Assembly (NCBI GenBank): GCA_002686195.1
Contig: NZAS01000089.1
Span: forward strand, 11,377-39,686
Direction of reading: 5' to 3'
Origin: Candidatus Pacearchaeota archaeon
Lineage (GTDB): Archaea > Nanoarchaeota > Nanoarchaeia > Pacearchaeales > GW2011-AR1
Length of the DNA stretch: 28,310 nt
Part shown: positions 11,501 to 17,420 of the stretch, in pieces
Layout of the letters: the number at the start of each line of letters is the position of its first letter
Numbering within the stretch: position 1 is the first letter of the stretch
Made by a program: the position numbers and the translations under genes
The notes under the pieces: generated by a model
The model's database searches: none
Told to the model about the DNA's origin: nothing
Seen by the model: the letters and a program-made list of their open reading frames with translations, nothing else

Positions 11501-14500
11501 TTGGTAGAGACTCTTTGTTTGTTACTACCTCCAACAATCTTCCTGGCGCCTCTTATGAGCAATTGCCTAGTTTCCAAAAAATTCATAGAAACACCCAGAG
11601 AAGAATAAGAATAACTAATGATGGGACTCTTTCCGATATTGGAACCGTTACAGTGGAGTCGTCATCTCAATTTGATAATTATTTTGTTCAGTACGCCATT
11701 CCTCGTTCAGATCGTCAATATTCTTGGTTTACGTCTTCGCTATTAGACTCCAATAGTACTCGATATTTTGGATATGCGCCTTTACAACCACCAGATGTTG
11801 CTGGTTATTATTATAATCCAAATACCGAGCGCTATGTATCATTTTTTGATTTTATAACTGGTAGCGATGTTACATCTTCTACTCTCCCCACCATGTATCA
11901 ACCCACGAATCCTTTAAACATTTTTGTTGTTGATGCGGTGAGTGGAGGCGTGAACAACATTCTCGGTTTCCCCACGGCAGCATTAGATACCAATGCAAAT
12001 AAATATTTTAACAAGAGTTTTCTTGCTGTGGTGCCCACAGCAGTGTCTAGTGCTGTTACCGACAATCAAGCCAACTATTTTAATCTTTTGATGGCAAAAC
12101 GTGGAAATGCTTATGGGTGGAATTGGAAAAGCACGCACCAATCATATAATTCAATCTTAACAGCCGAAAGAAACACTAATCAGATTTCTATTGCAGATGA
12201 AAATAATGCTATAACTCAATACGCTTTAAAACCGGTCTCACTCCGCGGGCGCCCAACTTATATTAATTTTAGCGCCTCGCCATCCGTGACAATAAAAGCA
12301 ACCAACAACAACGAAAAGATATACTTTTCAGATGTTGATTTATCTGATTACGTCTACGGCTCTTCCGTTGATACGACGACCACCCCCTATGATCAAATTG
12401 TAAGCCTTATGAAAGATGATTTAAATTGGATTGCTTACACGGAGGAGATGATCCCCTCGGCACGAAATGAGTTTGAATCCTATTCTATGGAAAGAACTGG
12501 GTATGATAATAAATATTGGCGTGCCACCAATGTAGAAAGAGTGGCACTAGGAGCCACCGTCCCCAACTCATTTGGGTTTATTGATGACCTCTCTCAAAGT
12601 AGTTGGCCGCTTGATGCACCGGTAGATTTTTTGACGAGAACAGGACCCCCTACAGGAACCCTCCCGGCGCTAGTGATTTTCCCCACGTCAGGTTCCGCTG
12701 GAGAGTTACAGAACACCTATTTTTCTTATTTTACTGGGACTTTGGCTGATGGTGCCCTACCTGTTGAATACAATGCTCCGCGCATGTTAAGATTCGGTGG
12801 ATTATACAATAGAAAGCACATGGTTTCAACTCGTAGATCACCAGTTTCGCCTACTGGCCCCGATCCTATCGGCACTGTACCCCCTGCATCTGACTTTGTA
12901 GGAACAATTGATCCTTATTCTGGTGAAGCCATATGGGAACCTGGTGGGCAAGCAGGTATTTTAATAAAAGATGGTTCGGCCTTGACTTTTGAAAGTCACC
13001 CTTCTGAGCCGTGGTTTAAAAATTATGATTCCTTTAAAGAGGATGTGAAATTAGTTGCGAAAGGATATTCAATTATCCCTGAATTTCGTATTAGTACACA
13101 TGTTGAAGATTATATGAGAAATGGAATAGACGATCCTGCCAAAACAAATACTTTTGAAATTCCCGGCACTACTATTACAAGTGCTGATAGTTCCTTTTAT
13201 CGAGATTATTCTAATTCGGAATTTATGAAAGATTTCTTAAAGGTTAAAAGCGACTCACTCCTTAATGCGACCGAGATTAAATTAATCTGCAGCGCTGCGA
13301 TTAGACTTAATCCTTATAAAGGGTTTTATCCGTCTCAGCGAACCTTAAATTTAATATCCCAATTTTCTAAATCTTATGGGAATGGCCTTATAGGAAGCGC
13401 TCTACGAAATGCCGCCGTTATGACTGAATACGGTTTTCCCAAATTGTTACAACCTGCCGCGGCAGCCGGCGCCTTACGTCCTCTATTCCAAACTTTATTT
13501 GCTCCGGGTATTCTTTATAATTCTATTAAATCTGGAATGGCTGTTGATTATCCTATTCTTTTAGACGATTCAAAAATAGAAAGAAAAACTGATTTTTATG
13601 GAACGTCTGCGCCAGACACTGAGTTTAATCCCACCACAGATAATTGGGCCCTCACCCCGGCTCGAAGTGGGAGTAACGATGTTACCTTGGGACTAGGCTA
13701 TCAGGGAGGAGAATTTTGGGATAAAAGAATTTCGTTTGAAAACATTATGACACCCGAAAAAGAACTTGCTGGCCTTTCTCTTTTAGATTGTGAAACTCAT
13801 CCTTCCATGAGCTTACAAGTTACAGCTTCTTGGGACGGCCAGGCCAGCGATAAACTTTACACACTTATGGCCAAAAACTTCTTTGGCGAAGTGGGTAATT
13901 TTTTCCTAAAGGATCAGTCATTTACAAAATTAGAATCAAATGTTTTAACTGATGGGATGACTTTTGATAGTGGGAGTTGGTTTGGTGCTAGATTAAAATT
14001 GAGGCGCTCAACCACCGGTGGCCGCTCATATCAATATGAATCAGGATCAGATGGGACCGGTCGTCCTTATGGAAAATTTGGAGGCTTAGGCGTAAGAGGT
14101 CAAGCCAATCAAAGTCAGTATCCATTACGCGTTCACTTTGTGTCGGGCGCTGAATTTCCACTTCCCCAAGATCCTCGTCAAAATATTTTCTTTAAAGAAA
14201 GCTTTACGATGTATAGTCGTCCTACTGCATTCGGCCCGCCAGTAGGCGGGCGCCCCACAGGTTCATTTGCCACGTTGGCTGAACATAATGGCTCTGCCGA
14301 AATGGGTACAGTGGCCTGTGCGCCAGTAGACAGTTTTAGCGGCTTTAACTGGGCCTTTACCCCTCCCTATTATAATGGTGAAGCGTGGGTGGACTTAATA
14401 TTTAAGCCCGGTAGACAGGGCACCCGATCATACGACTTAGATAGAATATTATCTGAAATTGAAACAGTATATTGGCGCGTCGACCCGGGGTATAATGGTA

Positions 14501-16044
14501 TGGGTATTTTTCCTTGGGCAGATGGAGAAACCCCCCTCTTAAGATCTTTTGTAGATTTTTCGGCGTCACTACAACCAATTTATAGTGGTAGAAATGTTAA
14601 CGCCAACGCTATGCAAATTAGCGCTAGTATAAATATATTTGGTGTGGAAGACGTAGACGAGCAGGAAATGGATGCATTTGGAAATCAAATCAAAAGCACC
14701 AACAAAGTGGCCGGAAAGAAATGGGTCATCCAGCCGAAATTTGAGACCCCAATGATGAATTTTAGTGATAATAGTATCCGACCCATCTCTGTGGCCGCGG
14801 GGACTTTGACTCGGCCGGAAAAATATGGTTCTGCTGCAGTACCAAGAGGTATGTGGCACCAATTTGGCATTCTACCATCAGAACCCAATGAGGGTATATT
14901 CCTCGAAATTGGAGATATTCCTACTAATTGGTTACAACATCATTATGATGTTACTAATGCTGATAATTCTATATACAATGATAGCGATGCAACCGGCGCC
15001 GGCCAAAAAGTTTATAAAAGAATGAAGTCCTTAACAGATTTAGTGGGCTTTAGCGATACAGGCGTTAGCGCTCGACTTGGCGAATTAAGAGAAAATGTAA
15101 TTCTTCGCGAAGCAATTGTGGCGGTTCCGTATATCATTGAAAGCGTAGAAAACAAAACACTTAGAAGAGGAGTGGGAAAATATTTCTCTCAAACTAGAAA
15201 GAAGTTTATTGATATCCCCTTAGACCGATATAACGCAGCCTTAGATGAAGAAAAAGGAAGCCTCACGGGGGATTCTTTGGATGCCGCCGGCGCTTCGATT
15301 AGAAAATTAGTACAAAAAATGGAGAGATATATATTGCCACCTCAGTTTGATTTCTTAAATAATGAAGCTGTAGATCCTATTGTAATGTATATGTTTGAAT
15401 TCGAATATAAATTAGATAAAAATGATTTAGCTTATATCTGGCAAAATCTTGCTCCACGAAATTATAAAAAACTTACATTGAAAACAGAATCTATATGTCA
15501 TGATTTGTCTATTAATGAATTATTAGAAGAAGATGATATTATGGAGAATAAAAACCTTAGATGGATGGTATTTAAAGTTAAACAAAAGTCTCAAATAAGT
15601 TATGATGATTTGGTCCAATCTCAAGCGCGCGCCTCTTCGAAAGGAACATTTAATTTTAACGAAAAACGATCTCGCGAGAGATCATCACTCACTTCTAGGG
15701 AAAAAGAGTCATCAACTCGATCAACTAGATCTCCGAGCCGATCCAGGGCCGTAACTACATCTGCCACTGGTTATGAAATAGGATATAACTGGCCTTATGA
15801 TTATATTTCGTTTGTGGAAATGATCAAAATGGATGTTCAACTATTATATGAAAAAGTTGATGAAGAAACAGGTCTCCGCCGTAGGTCCACCAAGGATTCA
15901 GCCGGACGAGAAGACGTTTCGGCCACCGCGGCAGGCATGAAAGTGAGTTCTGGACTCTCTTCCGACGCAGGCTCTTCTGGACTCTCTTCCGACGCAGGCT
16001 CCTCTGGACTTAAACGCACCAAGAAGCTTTTGGGGGGTGACTAA
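5581..16044 (+). CDS. Giant (3487-residue) tail/baseplate protein with two LamG-like domains and nested repeat modules
   Basis: Visible parts in order: acidic N-terminus (1-100); a concanavalin/LamG-like domain (about 200-760; strands GVTIECWAKTG, DDWKHYAFVMHN, LYVNGRIND, GSIDEFRYWKEAR) split at 266-540 by a duplicated module; a helical wedge/tail-protein-I-like part (776-910) with KGTQKAIRNVFRCFNI; a second LamG-like domain (about 975-1280); a helical segment (1357-1463, ESHVLERNKYKSQFPTL); a long beta-rich centre; motifs LNPYKGFYPSQRT and APGILYNSIKSGMAVDYP; and a C-terminal part with MYMFEFEYKLDKNDLAYIWQ (about 3268) and RWMVFKVKQKSQISYDDL. The tail is Arg/Ser-rich (3355-3395) and ends in a 9-residue tandem repeat. 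I remember several of these motifs from very large unnamed environmental myovirus proteins. Position after gp25-gp6 suggests a peripheral wedge role comparable to T4 gp7 (inference). No enzyme active site was recognised. It starts inside the previous gene, with coupled translation likely. Confidence 0.85.
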   Translation: MSIKKLFDKDIKSRNYLADTTEKEAFEEVESADNVREIYEKQQTFVPPVDYSKPENFVKYGSAYLYYKSAIERIIDFYPYDGSDAEMNEFYNNSLDIEKYIFNNLYPRTHGHIKLSSAGWGSRSGSLLDGYGLPEDLEYIDFKGGPNTISATKTAKLFKDPHSSNPEFANIYDTDIYVSAGLPAGYGTGSRESNLKADFDKGVTIECWAKTGSITLADTNKQILVDIWNNELSCSAYDPEGTAGANPNPHYGRVTIAFDGTAGTAATATIIGNASLDDATGTSLILVNADASTVTFTTDPTLNFGDVTADTGDTASTATIVGTAALAAESGTDFKLVNADGTVITFTTNATKNFGDTVDETASPFTVNTGGSFSSDGIRKATQALWISCKAAIDAGELDMTISPTTVDTIADGSQVNFTLTQTTGGTAGNTAITLITGVTADGETAFTGGVDQQWRVNTRDISGGSEVRKATQAFWIACKGAIDAGELDMTINPTTVAPIASGQEYFTLTQTTAGTAGNTAITLITGVTADGETNFTGGTRATPFRISAQSGAVGISEQVIGNNIGVDTFDDWKHYAFVMHNTGSNFITKLYVNGRINDINTVVGTTINEINSKNMVGRLGALLTAPSGSAATSQQTQTLSLGAGKFNGSIDEFRYWKEARSGKDIGKYWFTQVRGGTNTDLANTTLGVYYKFNEGITGTSTTDLTVLDFSGRLSNGTWKNYVATGRSTGSAILEATASISEYKDPIIYAHDPNVTSLKNNLLESGSYHDSTHNSFIDLVPNWIIDDIEVRQITDLKVIAHIMGAYFDKIHMWISQIPTFKNNLYTSASYEPPPFSQHLPQSLGLYTPQIFVNSHVLERFLNRDKDSKFEGDLNETKNLIYLNLYNNLTNIFKAKGTQKAIRNVFRCFNIDERIIKLNTYANNSVYTLTNNLQQTLVRKSSLNFNTGSNTPGVVYQALSSSNPQSQGYISGSNKVGYETKYGFTVEADVVFPRYLFNQGTVDRNVTEVSLFGAYTVDTGSAGSKTGTDTTWGAYSSDLAAAFPGQITGKGQPDLANFQVYAVRDVRGSKNVRFKLSSSNYPYYIPELTSSTFFSVYDHTHWNFSVRIKPSNYPLLGVVSGSDAGSAGSGLDGYAYDLVFQGINNELGVTRDSFVVTASLTKDVGTSILCSSKRLYAGARKINITGATLNHCDALISSVRYWSKYIDDNSLELHNNDINNRGVSGSYQNFGFLDPNISGSNDVSNLKSLVLDWNFNQVTGSDAEGGFYVTDFSSGSSTIRDNYSWVGKLAGYQYFGSGSGFWPGSTDIVHQEAVNSYKFVDPEKVISSDMVQVLTEDDKLFGLPDTIPSYKYTLEKSQYAAISEEMLQFFAGVADFHNLIGAPVNRYRERYKDLEKLRELFFRRVTEVKQVEKFLDYYRWFDDSLSQIIAQLLPASTDFVENSYNTIESHVLERNKYKSQFPTLKLEDDELQAAMEGQYANSYPYVAGSTPLPESPRSTKKNRWFWEKRANRSAAEITSGDATVDEQRNTIKNVIYENPHLSQSMTRAWTGTKFYDGRWLAVNRLAKTVALKVTTPFESASLSLKGGVNFTDNKNIQFTYNALYPAGPVNGTNNVYVPENVMVGFTDDMERYHETIDLEDVNMKFKRRLKINHGRNWEDGLGYSNVKSSYAFPFNIITPAVSSGYNKQVIDRVTASVQITNLHHDGYGPNMEVPMQGPFTNYAVGGHQSRHVPLNTGSDNYTNRPEAWKLLLGQCNGVSVTSGAIGMAGPDYPWPEANEEGVRPYPMTASQKAVYYRGFIAKRPVNIRNILLKTGSTILGNYSKNYEIIQSVGAFSNPRNFIENQPVLPAQIIKATQGRTFLGTRRESGSHFQFTSEYSTGYLTGATGDSIITARFSAPGGMEVMSKGYLDIRGSEYSPYNSLLNRNLSVIKPTQGPSGTFSVPIGTGTAGMRVNDIHGKDFGLRALLSRHSARFGRDSLFVTTSNNLPGASYEQLPSFQKIHRNTQRRIRITNDGTLSDIGTVTVESSSQFDNYFVQYAIPRSDRQYSWFTSSLLDSNSTRYFGYAPLQPPDVAGYYYNPNTERYVSFFDFITGSDVTSSTLPTMYQPTNPLNIFVVDAVSGGVNNILGFPTAALDTNANKYFNKSFLAVVPTAVSSAVTDNQANYFNLLMAKRGNAYGWNWKSTHQSYNSILTAERNTNQISIADENNAITQYALKPVSLRGRPTYINFSASPSVTIKATNNNEKIYFSDVDLSDYVYGSSVDTTTTPYDQIVSLMKDDLNWIAYTEEMIPSARNEFESYSMERTGYDNKYWRATNVERVALGATVPNSFGFIDDLSQSSWPLDAPVDFLTRTGPPTGTLPALVIFPTSGSAGELQNTYFSYFTGTLADGALPVEYNAPRMLRFGGLYNRKHMVSTRRSPVSPTGPDPIGTVPPASDFVGTIDPYSGEAIWEPGGQAGILIKDGSALTFESHPSEPWFKNYDSFKEDVKLVAKGYSIIPEFRISTHVEDYMRNGIDDPAKTNTFEIPGTTITSADSSFYRDYSNSEFMKDFLKVKSDSLLNATEIKLICSAAIRLNPYKGFYPSQRTLNLISQFSKSYGNGLIGSALRNAAVMTEYGFPKLLQPAAAAGALRPLFQTLFAPGILYNSIKSGMAVDYPILLDDSKIERKTDFYGTSAPDTEFNPTTDNWALTPARSGSNDVTLGLGYQGGEFWDKRISFENIMTPEKELAGLSLLDCETHPSMSLQVTASWDGQASDKLYTLMAKNFFGEVGNFFLKDQSFTKLESNVLTDGMTFDSGSWFGARLKLRRSTTGGRSYQYESGSDGTGRPYGKFGGLGVRGQANQSQYPLRVHFVSGAEFPLPQDPRQNIFFKESFTMYSRPTAFGPPVGGRPTGSFATLAEHNGSAEMGTVACAPVDSFSGFNWAFTPPYYNGEAWVDLIFKPGRQGTRSYDLDRILSEIETVYWRVDPGYNGMGIFPWADGETPLLRSFVDFSASLQPIYSGRNVNANAMQISASINIFGVEDVDEQEMDAFGNQIKSTNKVAGKKWVIQPKFETPMMNFSDNSIRPISVAAGTLTRPEKYGSAAVPRGMWHQFGILPSEPNEGIFLEIGDIPTNWLQHHYDVTNADNSIYNDSDATGAGQKVYKRMKSLTDLVGFSDTGVSARLGELRENVILREAIVAVPYIIESVENKTLRRGVGKYFSQTRKKFIDIPLDRYNAALDEEKGSLTGDSLDAAGASIRKLVQKMERYILPPQFDFLNNEAVDPIVMYMFEFEYKLDKNDLAYIWQNLAPRNYKKLTLKTESICHDLSINELLEEDDIMENKNLRWMVFKVKQKSQISYDDLVQSQARASSKGTFNFNEKRSRERSSLTSREKESSTRSTRSPSRSRAVTTSATGYEIGYNWPYDYISFVEMIKMDVQLLYEKVDEETGLRRRSTKDSAGREDVSATAAGMKVSSGLSSDAGSSGLSSDAGSSGLKRTKKLLGGD
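6376..7200. repeat. Nested duplicated beta-module inside the first LamG domain (A1-A2-B1-B2)
   Basis: Two half-units each occur twice in the giant protein. A1 (from 6382, ATIIGNASL...LVNADASTVTFTTDP) matches A2 (from 6532, ATIVGTAAL...LVNADGTVITFTTNA), 150 bases apart. B1 (6721-6930, ATQALWISCKAAIDAGELDM...TAFTGG) matches B2 (6991-7197, ATQAFWIACKGAIDAGELDM...TNFTGG), about 270 bases apart, with roughly 58 of 69 residues identical. The stretch from 6841 matches that from 7108 at about 82 of 90 bases. The order A-A-B-B, not A-B-A-B, points to one module lying inside another. Flanking strands GRVTIAFDG and TPFRISAQSG belong to the interrupted LamG domain. Confidence 0.85.
14234..14251 (+). other. 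GC-only 7-bp hairpin inside the giant gene
   Basis: GCCCGCC (14234-14240), tetraloop AGTA and GGCGGGC (14245-14251) form a perfect stem made only of G-C pairs, standing out in AT-rich coding DNA. No T-run follows, so it is not a rho-independent terminator. It encodes PPVGGRP, so it may simply reflect codon choice. Confidence 0.5.
15949..16011 (+). repeat. 27-bp in-frame tandem repeat at the 3' end of the giant gene
   Basis: Copy 1 is 15949-15975, copy 2 is 15976-16002, and a 9-base partial third copy is 16003-16011. The two full copies differ only at the last codon (TCT versus TCC). Each encodes SGLSSDAGS, followed by SGLKRTKKLLGGD at the C-terminus. The near-identity indicates recent duplication or slippage; copy number may vary among relatives. 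Confidence 0.9.
16031..16044 (+). promoter_or_regulatory. Ribosome binding site in the last codons of the giant gene, with TAATG coupling
   Basis: A run of six G followed by TGA (GGGGGGTGA) lies 5-13 bases before the ATG at 16044, and the stop of the giant gene shares one base with that start (TAATG). The arrangement suggests that ribosomes ending the giant gene re-initiate on the next one. Confidence 0.6.
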
Positions 16045-17420
16045 TGGCAAAATTTCTTAACAAAAAAGAACAAGTTTATGATTTAAAACTCACAACCTAT
16101 GGCCATCATTTGTTAGCTGTAGGCACGTTTAAGCCTACTTATTATGCATTTTTTGATGATAATGTGTTGTATGATGCTACTTATGGCTCTGATGGCGCTG
16201 GATCATGGGCCACGTACACACAGGTGGATGACTCCCCATCTGATATAGATGGATACACCTTAATTCTTACTGATGCCGTTGCCAATACTCATACTCTTAC
16301 TTTTATCGATGAATGTCCCGGCGAATGCGACAAGCCTACTACTTCTAAAATTATATATGTGTGGGGCCAGACCACTGCTCAAGGGATCGCCGAAGAAGTA
16401 AAGAGAGGAATTAATCGTGCATATGTGGCTGGGTTTATTAATATGAAGGCCACTCGTAATGGCTCTATTGTTACATTAAGAATGACTGATAAGGGAATCG
16501 AGGGAGATGGAAAAACGTTGGGTGGTACTATTTTCACCGGCGGTGAGGCTACCAAAACACCATTTGCTAACGGGTCACCTATACAATATGAAGGGCAAAA
16601 CAACGTCCATAAAAGAATTAAAGAAGAAACATCATATTTTGAAGGAATTACTTTATTTAAAGATATCGAGGATACTCTTTCCTTACAAGAGGCGGCAGTA
16701 GGTTCTTGGGAGCAGACGATTACACCAGCTACCTATATTCAAAGAGAAAACATATTTAAACTGGACAAAATGATTAGTGATGCATGGCTTGATGGTGATA
16801 CTCAAAAGGCTCCGGCATGGAAGGTTGTTACACTCGCAAGTACTATTACCTCATCTCAAGTTTGGGATAATGTTTTTAGTTCTTCCATTCCCCAAATAAA
16901 TATTGATTTATTCTACTCCCTGCAGACAATTAGTCCTGAACTCCTTATAGATCCTACTAATGTGATTGATTTAGAAGATACAACTGGCCAGTTTGCTGAT
17001 GGAGAGAATATTGTATTGGTGAGAGATAATCCTTTAATTTATATGGAGGAAGTTAATACGGAATTATTAACCAAAAATTTTAGTATTGAGGTTTTCGTTA
17101 CTGGGACATTTTCCGAATTTGGAACGATTCTCCAGAGAAAGTATTTCGAAAGAGAAATTCCTCAAATTGCCAATGAAATGCTATTAATGGACACTCCACA
17201 GGAAAATCTTCCTACAACCTATACTACTAATAGCGTAGAATATTATTTTGATGTATTGACAGATATGCAGGTAAATCAATTAGATGCGTGTAAGGGGGCC
17301 GAGATATTTAATAAACAATCCTATTATGTGGATTTGGATTTTGATTGTGAAGAAGTTCCTGATGTGTCATATTATGATATTTATGGATCAATCGTGGAGC
17401 CAGACATATGCCTAGATTAA
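16044..17420 (+). CDS. Unnamed tail protein; conserved N-terminal domain interrupted by a repeat module
   Basis: A 458-residue protein. Residues 13-47 (DLKLTTYGHHLLAVGTF, then KPTYYAFFDDNVLYDATY) match, without gaps, residues 13-46 of the protein at 25179-26201, with 16 of 31 identical from 13 to 43. About residues 55-175 are a different, diverged module related to the repeats of the giant protein: YTLILTDA, then VKRGINRA, then GTIFTGGEATKTPF. The host family appears to resume at EGQNNVHKRIKEETSYFEG (from about 178). The remainder is beta-rich and acidic, with a C-terminus containing several Cys and ending EPDICLD. Function is unknown; a tail or baseplate structural role is inferred from position. 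The start shares a base with the previous stop and the end overlaps the next gene by 13 bases, so it belongs to the same translational unit. Confidence 0.8.
   Translation: MAKFLNKKEQVYDLKLTTYGHHLLAVGTFKPTYYAFFDDNVLYDATYGSDGAGSWATYTQVDDSPSDIDGYTLILTDAVANTHTLTFIDECPGECDKPTTSKIIYVWGQTTAQGIAEEVKRGINRAYVAGFINMKATRNGSIVTLRMTDKGIEGDGKTLGGTIFTGGEATKTPFANGSPIQYEGQNNVHKRIKEETSYFEGITLFKDIEDTLSLQEAAVGSWEQTITPATYIQRENIFKLDKMISDAWLDGDTQKAPAWKVVTLASTITSSQVWDNVFSSSIPQINIDLFYSLQTISPELLIDPTNVIDLEDTTGQFADGENIVLVRDNPLIYMEEVNTELLTKNFSIEVFVTGTFSEFGTILQRKYFEREIPQIANEMLLMDTPQENLPTTYTTNSVEYYFDVLTDMQVNQLDACKGAEIFNKQSYYVDLDFDCEEVPDVSYYDIYGSIVEPDICLD
16206..16570 (+). repeat. Third, diverged copy of the beta-module, inserted in the 458-residue protein
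   Basis: Protein-level similarity only. GYTLILTDAVANTHTLTFID parallels A1 (TSLILVNADASTVTFTTDP). IAEEVKRGINRA parallels the helix of the B units. IVTLRMTDKGIEGDGKTL parallels FTLTQTTAGTAGNTAITL, and FTGGEATKTPF parallels FTGGTRATPF at the end of B2. A CPGEC motif is present here and absent from the other copies. Boundaries are approximate. Confidence 0.65.

Noticed and set aside
9625..14635. T4-type late promoter octamers TATAAATA at 9625-9632 and 14628-14635
   Set aside because: Both lie deep inside the giant gene rather than before a gene start, and the octamer is expected by chance in AT-rich DNA.
15671..15686. GATCTC...GAGATC inverted repeat in the Arg/Ser-rich tract
   Set aside because: Only six pairs, in a low-complexity coding tract full of CGA/GAT/TCT codons; no T-run follows.
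15949..16011. CRISPR-like direct repeats
   Set aside because: The copies are adjacent without spacers, in frame, and encode a repeated peptide.
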